Shown here: positions 1 through 8,998 of the stretch, one piece after another
Layout: each line of letters begins with the position of its first letter
Numbering within the stretch: the first letter of the stretch is position 1
Program-made: the position numbers and the translations under genes
Notes under the pieces: model-generated
Databases searched by the model: none
What the model saw: the letters and a program-made list of their open reading frames with translations, nothing else
What the model was told of the DNA's origin: nothing
Source: Pseudarthrobacter sp. PS3-L1
GTDB lineage: Bacteria; Actinomycetota; Actinomycetes; Actinomycetales; Micrococcaceae
Direction of reading: 5' to 3'
DNA: 64,000 nt
NCBI RefSeq assembly: GCF_030063285.1
Contig: NZ_JASISU010000001.1
Coordinates: 620,001 to 684,000 of the forward strand

Positions 1-68
1 GTTCCGGTTCTGTCCGGGCGGAGGAGACTTTGGCGCCTAGCTACTGCCTACCCTTTGGAGCCTCCAAA

Positions 69-1079
69 ATGCAGATCACACCACTGATCTGGATCATCAC
101 CATTGCTGTGACGGTCCTGTTTTTCGTCTACGAATTCTTCGTTCACGTCCGCAAACCCCACGAACCCACCATCGCCGAATCCGCGCGCTGGTCAGCGTTC
201 TACATTGGCCTCGCACTCCTGTTCGGCGTGGGCATTGGAACAGTCTCCGGCTGGACCTTCGGCGGTGAGTACTTCGCCGGCTACCTCACCGAGAAGGCAC
301 TCTCGATCGACAACCTCTTTGTCTTCCTCATTGTGATGACAGGTTTTGCCGTCCCGAAGATGTACCAGCAGAAGGTGCTGATGTACGGCATCATCATTGC
401 CCTGGTTCTCCGCGGCGGGTTCATTGCCGTGGGCGCCACCCTGATTGAGAACTTCTCCTGGATCTTCTACATCTTTGGCGCGCTGCTGCTGGTGCTCGCT
501 TACCGCCAGGCATTCAGCGACGACGAATCCAACCCTGCTGACGGCAAGTTCGTGAAGCTGGTCCGCCGTATCCTGCCCGTCACGGAGGAATACCACGAGG
601 ACAGGCTCACGGTGAAGAAGGCGGGCAAGCGCTTCGCCACCCCCATGCTCCTGACCATCATCGCCATCGGTTTTATTGACCTGGTCTTCGCTGTCGATTC
701 AATCCCCGCGATCTACGGCCTGACCAACGAGGCGTACATCGTCTTCACGGCCAACGCGTTCGCCCTCATGGGCCTGCGGCAGCTGTTCTTCCTGATCGGC
801 GGACTGCTGGAACGCCTGGTCTACCTGGCCCAGGGCCTTGCCGTGATCCTCGCGTTCATTGGCGTGAAGCTCGTCTTCCACGCCCTGCACGTGAACGAAC
901 TCCCGTTCATCAACGGTGGCGAGCCGCTCCTGTGGGTCCCTGAGATCTCTATCGCGTTCTCGCTGATGTTCATTGGTGCCACCATTGCTGTTGCAACAGT
1001 GGCCAGCCTGATCAAGACCCGTGGCGACAGCAACAAGGATGACAGCGCGATGGTCGAGGACTCCAACTCTTCCTCGTAA
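69..1079 (+). CDS. TerC family integral membrane protein
   Basis: A TerC/Alx-family membrane protein of about 336 residues. The family is linked to tellurite resistance and to metal export, especially manganese, at the cytoplasmic membrane. About eight to nine hydrophobic helices are visible, with the family signature ALSIDNLFVF near residue 80 and a second acidic helix LVFAVDSIPA near residue 205; these Asp/Asn residues are the presumed metal ligands. ATG at 69 is preferred because GGAG at 57-60 sits 8 bases ahead of it; the frame is open upstream from 30 but has no site there. The C-terminus is Asp/Ser-rich. It lies 4.4 kb from the Ter operon, outside it and on the opposite strand. Family assignment is firm; the transported ion is inferred. 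Confidence 0.93.
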   Translation: MQITPLIWIITIAVTVLFFVYEFFVHVRKPHEPTIAESARWSAFYIGLALLFGVGIGTVSGWTFGGEYFAGYLTEKALSIDNLFVFLIVMTGFAVPKMYQQKVLMYGIIIALVLRGGFIAVGATLIENFSWIFYIFGALLLVLAYRQAFSDDESNPADGKFVKLVRRILPVTEEYHEDRLTVKKAGKRFATPMLLTIIAIGFIDLVFAVDSIPAIYGLTNEAYIVFTANAFALMGLRQLFFLIGGLLERLVYLAQGLAVILAFIGVKLVFHALHVNELPFINGGEPLLWVPEISIAFSLMFIGATIAVATVASLIKTRGDSNKDDSAMVEDSNSSS

Positions 1080-1110
1080 TAACACCCCTTGTAGCGAACT
1101 GAACACTGCA

Positions 1111-1157
1111 TAACGGACGACGACGGCGGAATCTCCCGTCGTCGTCGTCCGCCGTTA
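1111..1157. terminator. GC-rich palindrome between convergent genes
   Basis: A strong hairpin built from GAC/GTC triplets (stem GGACGACGACGG against CCGTCGTCGTCC) lies between the converging terC and acetamidase genes, where it would serve both as a terminator. There is no U-tract. Similar palindromes recur at 16757, 20009 and 62207, so it may belong to a REP-like family. Confidence 0.6.
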
Positions 1158-1176
1158 ACCAGGACTGCTGCTGGAA

Positions 1177-2121
1177 TCAGTGCTGCTGCTGCAGCACCTC
1201 CTTGGGGAGGCGGTGCACCGTGACGGCACCGACCGGCATGAAGGGGTGCAGCGGATCAGGAGTAGAGGAGCCGGTGGGACCGCCAAGCGTGGAATCTCCT
1301 ACGGCGCTGAGGACCGCGTAGGCGTCACCCTTGTCCCAGCCGTGATCAGTGACCAGGAAGTGGAACATGTCCTCGTAGCCGCGGGTGATGCTCTCCTGCA
1401 CAGGATCACCCAACCCCACAAAGAACCACTCGTCAGCCGTTTCGATCCGGGGAGCGCGCAGGGGCATGTCCTTGACCAGCTCAATGCTGACCACCGCGGT
1501 TCCCTCGGCCTCAACGGCCACAAAGGAGGACTCGCCCTCGGCCATGAGCGCGTGGATGTCCCCGATAGACAGGTAGGCACCCGCCACCTGGACCGGAAGG
1601 TAGACCCGTGAACCTGGCCGGCAGCCCGTGAGGTCCATGTTGCCGCCACCTGAATAGCTCGGCATGACAGTGGAACTCGCGCCTTCTGCCGGTGCCGTGC
1701 CAATACAGCCGATCATGGGTTTCGGGGCAAAGACGTGCCTCTCGGTGACGTGGACTCCTGCCGCATCGATGGGGATCCTTCGGGTGAACATGTCCGCACC
1801 CATGACGTTGCGCAGTGCACCTGTCCCGGGCAGGCTGGCGGACCAGCCGCAGTCCTTGAGCCTGATCTCGTGGATGGTGACGATCAACGCATCCCCCGGT
1901 TCGGCGCCGTCAACAACAACTGGGCCGGTCACCGGGTTGATCCCCACAGTGAGCTGGTCCATGCTGTGGTGCTCGTGGAGTTCGGCGTACACGGCATCGC
2001 TGGTTTCGAAGCCGATCCGCGCCTCTGTTCCGGGAGCAATGTGCAAGGCAGGTTCCTCGTCCGCGGAGAAGGAGAACTTGCCGTGGGATTTGTCGAGAAA
2101 GTGGTCAATTCCGGTGTTCAC
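1177..2121 (-). CDS. Acetamidase/formamidase family protein
   Basis: A 314-residue member of the FmdA/AmdA family, which hydrolyses formamide, acetamide or related short amides to ammonia and the acid. The length and conserved blocks fit the family: the GxEPGDAL motif around residue 75, the glycine-rich SYSGGGNMDLTGC stretch around 155-165, and the GDIHALMAEGE segment near 190. It starts with GTG at 2121, overlapping the stop of the permease gene in a GTGA junction, and GGAG lies about 7 bases ahead, so translation is probably coupled. The operon (S33 amidase, permease, this enzyme) suggests uptake and hydrolysis of an amide or amino-acid amide. The exact substrate cannot be read from sequence. 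Confidence 0.92.
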   Translation of the reverse strand: MNTGIDHFLDKSHGKFSFSADEEPALHIAPGTEARIGFETSDAVYAELHEHHSMDQLTVGINPVTGPVVVDGAEPGDALIVTIHEIRLKDCGWSASLPGTGALRNVMGADMFTRRIPIDAAGVHVTERHVFAPKPMIGCIGTAPAEGASSTVMPSYSGGGNMDLTGCRPGSRVYLPVQVAGAYLSIGDIHALMAEGESSFVAVEAEGTAVVSIELVKDMPLRAPRIETADEWFFVGLGDPVQESITRGYEDMFHFLVTDHGWDKGDAYAVLSAVGDSTLGGPTGSSTPDPLHPFMPVGAVTVHRLPKEVLQQQH

Positions 2122-3551
2122 AGCTGGTGCTCCGTTTCGCGTTTGGCAGGTTTGGGTTCGTCCTGGGGGTTCTCTGCCAGATCAGCCGTGCGGCCGGTGA
2201 CTTTGTAATACGTGAAGACTCCGGCCCCGATGACCAGCCAGATGAGGCCGCCGATCTTTGCCTCGGGAGCGGCGTTGAGCAGCACGTAGCCAATGATCAG
2301 GAAGCCAAGGATGGGGACCACCAGGTGGAGCAGGAAGTTCCTGGACTTCTTGCGCACCACGTAATGCACAATCACGGACAGGTGCAGGAGCATGAAGCCG
2401 AACAGGGCACCAAAGTTCACCAGCGCCGAGATGATGTCTATCTGTCCGACAAAAAACAGGACCAGCACTGCGGAGAGGGCGGAGACCAGGATGATTGCGT
2501 TGCGGGGGACCTGCCTGGCATCGATCTTGGACAGGAACTTGGGCAGTTGGCGGTCCCGGCTCATGGAGTAGAGAAGCCGTGATGTTGCGGCCTGGGCTGC
2601 CATGGCGTTCGCGATGCCGATGGCCAGGACGTTGACCACAAAGAATGCCGTCATCCAGCCGGAGTTTGAGGCTGCGGCAACAATGGTGAAGAAGGCATTC
2701 CCAACCTCGTCATCGCTGAACGATTCCCGGCCGCCTGCCAGCGCGCTGGCCAGCCAGGTCTGGACAATGAAGAGGAACGCCACCAGGAACAGCGCCAGGA
2801 TCATGGCCCGGCCGGCTGCGTTGCGGCCACCCGTTGCTTCCTCGGACATGGTTGAAATGCCGTCGAAGCCCAGGAAGCTCAACACGGCAATGGACAGGGC
2901 CGAGGCAATCAGGGGCCCCGTGACCTTGCTGGCATCCCAGAGGGGGCTCATGGTGAGCTCGGCACCGGGGATGGCCTGGGTGGCCAAAGCGTTCACGGCG
3001 ATGACAATAAAAATCACCACGAAGATAAGTTCGATCGCCAGGAAAATCCTGTTCATCCGTTTGATGGAGCTGATGCCGAGCAGGTTCACCACGGTGTTGA
3101 CCGCAACGAAGATCAGGGCCCACAGCCACCGTGGTGAGCCGGGGAAAATGCCCACCATGGACTCGGCGGCAAAAACATACAGGAGCGTGGGGACCAGCAG
3201 GTAGTCCAGCAGGATCGCCCAGCCGGCAAAGAACCCGGCCGTCGGGTGGAGTCCGCGGCCCACGTAGGAGAATACCGACCCGGCCAGGGGAATCGACTTT
3301 GCCATCTGCTGATAGGCCAGGGCGGTGAAGATCATGGCGACCAGGCCGATTGCGTATACCAGCGGAACCATGCCTCCCGCCGCGTTATAGACGACGCCGA
3401 AGATAGCCCACGGCGCAATCGGCACCATGAACACGAGCCCGTACACGAGCAGATCGGTGGTGGATACCGACCGTTTCAGTTCCTGCTTGTAGCCATACGC
3501 TTCGAGCTGCTCCTGGGAGCTGAGCTCAGCTGACCTTGATGATTTTTCCAT
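2118..3551 (-). CDS. APC-superfamily amino acid permease
   Basis: A roughly 477-residue permease of the amino acid-polyamine-organocation superfamily with about 12 predicted helices. The first, after the VSTTDLLVYGLVFMVPIAPW segment, is the usual substrate-contact helix. The frame is open to 3731, but the start at 3551 is chosen because an AGAAAGAA purine run precedes that ATG and the extra 60 residues are Pro/Arg-rich and not permease-like. It lies between a predicted amidase and an acetamidase, and overlaps the latter by GTGA, so it most likely imports their amide or amino-acid-derived substrate. The first gene of the operon is 67 bases upstream. Confidence 0.9.
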   Translation of the reverse strand: MEKSSRSAELSSQEQLEAYGYKQELKRSVSTTDLLVYGLVFMVPIAPWAIFGVVYNAAGGMVPLVYAIGLVAMIFTALAYQQMAKSIPLAGSVFSYVGRGLHPTAGFFAGWAILLDYLLVPTLLYVFAAESMVGIFPGSPRWLWALIFVAVNTVVNLLGISSIKRMNRIFLAIELIFVVIFIVIAVNALATQAIPGAELTMSPLWDASKVTGPLIASALSIAVLSFLGFDGISTMSEEATGGRNAAGRAMILALFLVAFLFIVQTWLASALAGGRESFSDDEVGNAFFTIVAAASNSGWMTAFFVVNVLAIGIANAMAAQAATSRLLYSMSRDRQLPKFLSKIDARQVPRNAIILVSALSAVLVLFFVGQIDIISALVNFGALFGFMLLHLSVIVHYVVRKKSRNFLLHLVVPILGFLIIGYVLLNAAPEAKIGGLIWLVIGAGVFTYYKVTGRTADLAENPQDEPKPAKRETEHQL

Positions 3552-3618
3552 CGGGTTCTTTCTGCGGGGAGGATGAGACTGATGCGCGGGGAACGCAGGT
3601 GGGGATTTTCTTGGGGAC

Positions 3619-4536
3619 TTAGGGGTTGTGGCGGGCCGGGGAGTCATGCGCAGCCAGGTGCGCAGCAATGGTGGCGCGGAAAATTTCCGGTTGTTCCAGG
3701 TGTGAGCAGTGGCTCGCACCGGCAAAGACATGGCTTGTCACTGTTGGGATGGCTGACACAAAGGGTGCCCACGTTGCGGGGGTTGCCTCGTCGAATTCGC
3801 CTGCAACAACCAGCGTGGGTGCCGTGATCTGGGGCAGGCGGTTGATGACGCTCCAGTTGCGCAGCGTTCCGAGGATATGGAACTCATTGGGCCCGTTCAT
3901 GGTGTGATACACGGTGGGCTCGGCCTCCATCTGCGCCTCACTGTCCACAAAGTCTTGTGGCATGGGGCTGACGCGGCAGACATGGCGCTCATAGAAGACC
4001 GCGGCTGCTGCCTTGTATTCACTGTGATCCACGGTGCCGGCAGCCTCATGCCGGGTGAGGGTCTCCTGGACGTCCGTGGGAAGGTCGCTCCGGAGCTCTG
4101 CGGCTGCTTCCATCCACAGCTCCATGGAAGCCGGCGAATTGCAGATGGCCAGGCTCGCCATCCCTTCCGGTTGGCGGACGGCAATTTCTGCGCCCAGCAT
4201 CCCGCCCCAGGACTGGCCCAGCAGGTGGTACTGATCCAGGTCAAAGTAGGCCAGGAGGTTGTGGAACTCGTCCACAAACACCTGGGGAACCCAGAAGTCC
4301 GCGTCTGCCTCGGGTAGGTGGGTGCTGTTCCCGCAGCCCAGCTGGTCGTAGAGGATCACTGTGCGCCCGGTTGATGTCAGTTCTGCCAGGTTCAGCAGGT
4401 AGTTGTGGGCCATCCCGGGGCCGCCGTGGAGCACCACCAGTGGAAGAGCGCCTGGGACAGGGGCCTCGGGGGTCCATACCTTGGCCCAGGTCGTGGCGTT
4501 GCCAAAGGGAATCGTATGGGTTGTTGGTGTCGGCAT
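3619..4536 (-). CDS. Alpha/beta hydrolase, proline iminopeptidase/amino-acid amidase type (peptidase S33)
   Basis: A 305-residue alpha/beta hydrolase of peptidase family S33. The oxyanion motif HGGPG appears near residue 38, the nucleophile elbow GQSWGG near 109-114, the acid in the GEFDEATP segment near 248, and the catalytic His in ASHCSHLEQP near 275. Family members release N-terminal proline or hydrolyse L-amino-acid amides in the cytoplasm. With a permease and an acetamidase downstream, amino-acid amidase activity seems at least as likely as peptide trimming. It is the first gene of the operon, facing the GntR regulator across a 90-bp AT-rich gap with two palindromes. Confidence 0.88.
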   Translation of the reverse strand: MPTPTTHTIPFGNATTWAKVWTPEAPVPGALPLVVLHGGPGMAHNYLLNLAELTSTGRTVILYDQLGCGNSTHLPEADADFWVPQVFVDEFHNLLAYFDLDQYHLLGQSWGGMLGAEIAVRQPEGMASLAICNSPASMELWMEAAAELRSDLPTDVQETLTRHEAAGTVDHSEYKAAAAVFYERHVCRVSPMPQDFVDSEAQMEAEPTVYHTMNGPNEFHILGTLRNWSVINRLPQITAPTLVVAGEFDEATPATWAPFVSAIPTVTSHVFAGASHCSHLEQPEIFRATIAAHLAAHDSPARHNP

Positions 4537-4556
4537 CTGCAGTCCTTCGTCTCGAT

Positions 4557-4602
4557 ATGGTGACCATCATCACTTATAAATGGTCTATTTCCAAGACCAT
4601 TT
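4557..4602. promoter_or_regulatory. Two candidate GntR operator palindromes
   Basis: The divergent gap holds two inverted repeats with the same TGGT/ACCA half-sites: ATGGTGACCAT at 4557-4567, and AAATGGTCT / AGACCATTT at 4578-4586 and 4594-4602 (perfect 9-bp arms, 7-bp spacer). TGGT...ACCA resembles the half-sites of FadR-type GntR repressors, and a GntR gene starts 25 bases to the right. They probably control both the regulator and the amidase operon. Confidence 0.72.
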
Positions 4603-4626
4603 AGAAAATATGTAAAAGTTGGTGCC

Positions 4627-5403
4627 ATGGGAGAACGCAAAGATGAGGACCCCGAGGGCACGCTGGCCGGTCCACTGGCACTGACGTCGCGTGCCGATGA
4701 GATCACCGACCGGCTGGTGACAGCCATCGCCGTGGGGGAATACCTTCCAGGGGCCAGGCTGCCCTCCGAGCGCGACCTGGCACAGACCCTGGGTGTTGGC
4801 CGGATGACTGTCCGTGCAGCCATTGGCCGCCTGGTGGACCAGGGCCTCCTGGAGACGCAGCGGGGCCGTGCGGGCGGATCCTTTGTTCGTGAGCAGTGGA
4901 CCACCGCCTCCACTGCCTCGGTGCAGCGGACCCTCACAGCCCGGTGGGAATCCCTGCGGGACACATGCGAAGCCATGGTGCATCTGCATGGCAGTATTGC
5001 GCGGGCCGCAGCGGAGAATCGTACGGCCGCAGATGCTGCGGAGCTCGAAGAACGCCTTGCTGCGTACCGCACGGCGGAGTCTGGCCTGGCCTCACAGAAG
5101 GCTGACTCGCTGCTGCACACTGCAATTGCCGAAGCCGCCCACAACGTGACGCTGGCAAGGATCCTTCGCGAGCTCGAGGCGCAGATTGGGCTCGCGGCAC
5201 CGGCCCACCTGTGGGGTTTTGCCGAGGGGATGCGTGCCATGGAACTGCGGGCCCTGGCAGATCACGAGGCCCTGGTGGAGGCCATCTGCGCGCAACGCCC
5301 CGCAGATGCCGGAACCATTGGACTGACCCACGCCCGGATCGACATTGAGCTGCTGGAGGCAGCTCTCAACAGGGCAGCCTCAGACGGAAGCAGCCAGGAC
5401 TAG
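4627..5403 (+). CDS. GntR/FadR-family transcriptional regulator
   Basis: A 258-residue regulator. The N-terminal winged helix-turn-helix of the GntR family covers roughly residues 20-90, with the diagnostic LPSERDLAQTLGVGRMTVRA segment and the wing motif around residues 78-85. The rest is helical and fits an FCD effector-binding domain. It is transcribed away from the permease/amidase operon, and the shared gap carries two matching palindromes, so it is the likely local repressor responding to the amide, its acid or its amino-acid product. Its 3' end converges with the HAD gene of the Ter operon. Confidence 0.9.
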   Translation: MGERKDEDPEGTLAGPLALTSRADEITDRLVTAIAVGEYLPGARLPSERDLAQTLGVGRMTVRAAIGRLVDQGLLETQRGRAGGSFVREQWTTASTASVQRTLTARWESLRDTCEAMVHLHGSIARAAAENRTAADAAELEERLAAYRTAESGLASQKADSLLHTAIAEAAHNVTLARILRELEAQIGLAAPAHLWGFAEGMRAMELRALADHEALVEAICAQRPADAGTIGLTHARIDIELLEAALNRAASDGSSQD

Positions 5404-5456
5404 CGCCGCGGGGGAGCTCTCCTGGTGCTTAGCCAGCGGAGATCAGCTGGCGAAGA

Positions 5457-6305
5457 TCAGCCGGCGGAGAACGTCGCGGCGTTGGCCAGGATTCCACTGA
5501 AGAAACGCATGATTTCCTCGCCCGCCATGATGCCCGTCTCCGCGGTGACGGTCAGGTTATCCCTGCTGAAACCGTCGCTGTGCAGTTCCCCGTGCGCGGG
5601 ACGGATAGCCAGGTCCGCAACCCCAAGAATTCCGGCGTCCAGCCGGGAGTCCCCGGCAGCAACCAGCAATCCGGCCCCGCTCCGGCGTCGGACTTCATTA
5701 ACTGCGGCTTCCTTGGTGATTGGGGCCGGCACGCAGTACAGCTTCCGGCCCTGGAGCGAGGTGGTCCAGCCGCGGGCCGCGCACCAAGCGGCAAGGCCTT
5801 CCAGATACGCATCCGACAGGGCGTCCCGGTCCACAATTGCGTAGGCAAAAAAGTCCTCCGCCGTCCGGACCCGCAGAATCGCCGGATCTGCGTCGCTGCC
5901 GGTCAAGTGGTCCAGGACGTGTTCCAGCGGCGCGCAATCGGCGCCCAGGGACCGTTGAATGTGGCGCGACCAGTCGGCATCCGGTGCGCCATTGTGCAGC
6001 AGGACAGCGCCATTGGTGGTCACCGCGTAGCCCTGCCCAAAACCGGGCAGGCGGACGCGCGAAAACTGGGCCACCGTTCGCGTGGTCACCGGCACGAACA
6101 CCGTCCGCTTCACCAGGTCTTCGAGCAACTCTTCGGCAGCCCGGGTCATGAAGGACAGTGGTGCCGCGTTGTACACCTCGGCAACCACCATGCGGGGCGC
6201 CAGGGTATCGCTGGTTTTCAGGTCCATGGAGTTCGCCGAATAGATCAGCGTGCGGTCCAGATCGCTGGCCAGCATGATCGGGGCGGTGCTTGCGGGGTGA
6301 CTCAT
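5457..6305 (-). CDS. HAD-superfamily phosphatase of the Ter biosynthetic module
   Basis: A 282-residue HAD-superfamily hydrolase. Motif I is DLDRTL near residue 15, and the C-terminal acidic motif GDSRLDAGIL near residue 220 completes the Mg-dependent phosphatase site. In Ter loci this HAD enzyme travels with the phosphoribosyltransferases and a CitE-like lyase and is predicted to dephosphorylate a nucleotide-like intermediate; that role is a published comparative-genomics prediction. Its ATG overlaps the stop of the phosphoribosyltransferase fusion in an ATGA junction, so translation is coupled. It is the last gene of the long leftward operon. Confidence 0.88.
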   Translation of the reverse strand: MSHPASTAPIMLASDLDRTLIYSANSMDLKTSDTLAPRMVVAEVYNAAPLSFMTRAAEELLEDLVKRTVFVPVTTRTVAQFSRVRLPGFGQGYAVTTNGAVLLHNGAPDADWSRHIQRSLGADCAPLEHVLDHLTGSDADPAILRVRTAEDFFAYAIVDRDALSDAYLEGLAAWCAARGWTTSLQGRKLYCVPAPITKEAAVNEVRRRSGAGLLVAAGDSRLDAGILGVADLAIRPAHGELHSDGFSRDNLTVTAETGIMAGEEIMRFFSGILANAATFSAG

Positions 6306-8998
6306 ACGTCCACCACTGCCTTTCCGTCGGCGCCCGTGGCTCCGGGCGTGTGAAGCGGGTGGATCAGTCCCACGCAGCTGTAGGCAAGGCCCGGGACGCC
6401 CTGGACCTCAACGCCGCGTTGTTCGGCCAGGTGCAGCACGTGCGCCAGTTCCGGCACGGCTTCTGGGCGGACCAGGACTTTCCACGGCACCCTGCGCAGC
6501 AGCACCCTGGTGGTTTCGCCCACGCCCGGTTTGACCAGGTTCACGTTGTTGATTCCAAAGCTTGCGCTGATCTCCTCCACAGCGGCCCAGCCAGACCAGT
6601 CCGCTTCCGGAAGTTCTGCAACAGTGCTGGGCGCGTTGCCCGCGGCCTCCAGCACCTCCTCCCGGACGGTGCCGAACTGCCGTGTGATGGCCGCAAGAAA
6701 ATCGCGGGACACGTCGCTGCCGGCCAGCTCCGAGTAGAACTTGGCGCCGTGAAAATCGCCCGGCCTGATCAGGGCTTTGTTGAACACTGTGCGCGAGACC
6801 AGCCCGGAGACCGTCGAGTTCAGGCACGCGGAGGGAACCAGGTAGTCCTCCCGTGTGCCAAAGATCCGGACGCTGTGCCCGGGATCCGCCAGGACGGCGA
6901 GGTCGGGCCGGAAATCAGCGCCGTCCGTTGAGCGGAAAAGTTCGACGGCGTCAGCCAGTTCCCTGGCAATCGCACCCTTGCCGGTCCATCCGTCAACAAA
7001 CATGATGTCCTCGGGGCGGTGCCGGGAGGCCAGGTAGCCAAGGGCTGTCTGGTCAATACCGAGTCCGCGCACAATGCTCAGTGCGTAGTGCGGCAGGTCA
7101 AGGCCATGGATTTCCCTGGCCCACTTTTTCATCAGGATCCCCACGGGGGTGCCCGCCCGGGCCAGGGAGACAAGCACGGGTGTGGTGCCGCGCAGCCTGA
7201 GGACCTGTTCGGTCAGCGTCCCAACCGCGTGGGCAATCCGGGCAGCGTTAGCCTCCAGCGCGGATTGGTAGAGCGCGCTGTAGTCAGCGGAGGGCTCGTA
7301 TTCCTGGGGCAGGGATTCTGCGTAGCTGGCCTTGCCGGACTGGATGGCAGCCTCGCGTTCCTCCTTGGGGGCCTCAAGTTTGGCGAAGCTCAGGTCCTTG
7401 AGCAGCCACTGGACGTCCGCTGCAAGATAGGAGCCAAAGGCAGGCCCGGTCAGTGGCGTGGGGAAGGGCTCCTGGGCGTCCAGCGTGACCAGCCGGACGT
7501 CCCCGCTCACGGCAGCGACGGCGTTGGTTATTGTTCCGGGGGACAGCAGGCCAGCTTCTGCAGTGCCGGGCTCCGCCATGATCAGCACCGTATCGAAGCG
7601 ACCCTCGGGGTGGCTGAGGTTGTAGGCGAAACGGGGGCCCTGCCCGTCTGCCGAGTCGCCGGCGCTGGCAAAGGCAACGGCGGACCGGATTGCGTAGCCA
7701 GGTGTATCCACGGCTGCAATGGGGGAGCGGGTGCTGGTGGAGTACCGGATGGTGTCGTCGGGGCGGAGCTGCTGCAACCGGGCGGCCACAGTAAGGGGAA
7801 GGGCCATGAACTCCTCGGTGGCCAGGACCAGGATGCTGCGCCCAGGCTGTGTGCCGGGGTTGGGTTGTGTGCCCGGATGGGTTTCGGTGCTTGAGTTGGC
7901 TGCGGTACTGGAGCTGGTTTCGGTGGTGGAGAGTGCCGCGTCCAGGGCGTTGGCAATGCGCTGGGCAACCTCCGGATCCGGGCGCCCGGCAACGCCAAAG
8001 CGCGCACTGCGGATCGGCGCCACGATGCCGCCCAGGTTCAGGTGTTCAAGGGTGCCTAGTACGGACTCTGGTGCGTTGCCTGGTGCGGCCTCCGATTCTG
8101 GCGGCGGGAGGGTAGCCAGCAGTGTTGCCGCATCCGCTGCAAGGTTGGCCGGTAGCTCGATACTGCCCTGCGCCAGGGCCACGGAGCTGATGTGCGTGCC
8201 GAGGTCATGTGCCAGCCCTGCCAGGCGGTCTCGATCCGCGGCAGTGCGGAGGTCCACCAGCGAGGCCACCACGTAGCGCCGGTGCGGTGCGGTGGCGTGG
8301 AGTTCGCGGATGGTGTTGATGATGGTGGCGCCGGTGCTCAGCTCATCGTCCACCAGCACTACCGTCTCGGCCAGGGCCAGTGCAGCGCGGCTGGTGGGCA
8401 GCAACTGGTGGGAGGTCGCGTGCGAATGTGCTTCCTCAAACGCACCGTACGGCGCCACCCCGTGACTTTCCTGCCGCGTTGAATGCAGGTAATACGTGCC
8501 CAGGTGCTCCGCTACCAGCTGTCCCAGCCCCGTGGCGGTTTCCGCGTACCCCAGCGTCACGGTGCCAGGGAGTTCAGGAAGTTCTGCTGCCAGCAGATCG
8601 CAGAGCGCGGCCACGGCTGCCTGCCTCCTCTGCCGGTCCTGCCGCTCACCCGCAGGGCCGTTTCCGCCGTCGGACGCCAGGAGCTTCCCCAGTTGATCAG
8701 CTGCCTCCTCGATGAGGGCGCCCAGCGCGTCCGTATCAGCCGGCTGCTGGAGTTCCCGGCGGACCAGGAAGCCCAGCAGCTGGCCTGCGGCGATCACAAT
8801 CCCAGGTTCGGTGGGGACGTGTTTGGCCAGCACCCGGGAAACCAGCAGGTGGGCACGCTTGGGGTTATGCCGCAACGCCAACCCCACCAGCGCCTCGACG
8901 GGCAGCAGGCTCCGGGCTGTATCTGTGGCTATTTCCACGCCCAGGGCGTCCCGGATGTAGGCACCGCTCCAGGGCATGTTCGTGGGAAGGGTATTCAC
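6302..8998 (-). CDS. Phosphoribosyltransferase-TRSP-StiP-PELOTA fusion protein (Ter biosynthetic module)
   Basis: An 898-residue protein joining parts that are often separate genes. Residues 1-300 form a phosphoribosyltransferase with the PRPP loop VDDELSTGAT at 216-225. A Thr/Pro-rich linker covers about 355-387. A TRSP domain follows, with the naming motif STRSPI at 422-427. From about 520 comes the StiP-type second phosphoribosyltransferase domain (FGSYLAADVQWLLKDLS at 521-537, and VDGWTGKGA at 668-676 as its PRPP loop). A PELOTA-like RNA-binding domain ends the protein at about 815-880. It starts with GTG at 8998, overlapping the lyase stop in GTGA. The predicted role is making a ribosylated base or nucleoside-like metabolite for the Ter response. 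Domains are clear; the product is unknown. Confidence 0.87.
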   Translation of the reverse strand: MNTLPTNMPWSGAYIRDALGVEIATDTARSLLPVEALVGLALRHNPKRAHLLVSRVLAKHVPTEPGIVIAAGQLLGFLVRRELQQPADTDALGALIEEAADQLGKLLASDGGNGPAGERQDRQRRQAAVAALCDLLAAELPELPGTVTLGYAETATGLGQLVAEHLGTYYLHSTRQESHGVAPYGAFEEAHSHATSHQLLPTSRAALALAETVVLVDDELSTGATIINTIRELHATAPHRRYVVASLVDLRTAADRDRLAGLAHDLGTHISSVALAQGSIELPANLAADAATLLATLPPPESEAAPGNAPESVLGTLEHLNLGGIVAPIRSARFGVAGRPDPEVAQRIANALDAALSTTETSSSTAANSSTETHPGTQPNPGTQPGRSILVLATEEFMALPLTVAARLQQLRPDDTIRYSTSTRSPIAAVDTPGYAIRSAVAFASAGDSADGQGPRFAYNLSHPEGRFDTVLIMAEPGTAEAGLLSPGTITNAVAAVSGDVRLVTLDAQEPFPTPLTGPAFGSYLAADVQWLLKDLSFAKLEAPKEEREAAIQSGKASYAESLPQEYEPSADYSALYQSALEANAARIAHAVGTLTEQVLRLRGTTPVLVSLARAGTPVGILMKKWAREIHGLDLPHYALSIVRGLGIDQTALGYLASRHRPEDIMFVDGWTGKGAIARELADAVELFRSTDGADFRPDLAVLADPGHSVRIFGTREDYLVPSACLNSTVSGLVSRTVFNKALIRPGDFHGAKFYSELAGSDVSRDFLAAITRQFGTVREEVLEAAGNAPSTVAELPEADWSGWAAVEEISASFGINNVNLVKPGVGETTRVLLRRVPWKVLVRPEAVPELAHVLHLAEQRGVEVQGVPGLAYSCVGLIHPLHTPGATGADGKAVVDV

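Noticed and set aside
192..1106. Long minus-strand frames opposite terC
   Set aside because: They are His/Glu/Asp-rich shadows of a GC-rich gene, with no family motifs, and overlap a well-supported membrane protein.
3552..3731. N-terminal extension of the APC permease
   Set aside because: The extra 60 residues are Pro/Arg/Ser-rich and not permease-like, and ATG 3551 has its own purine-rich site.
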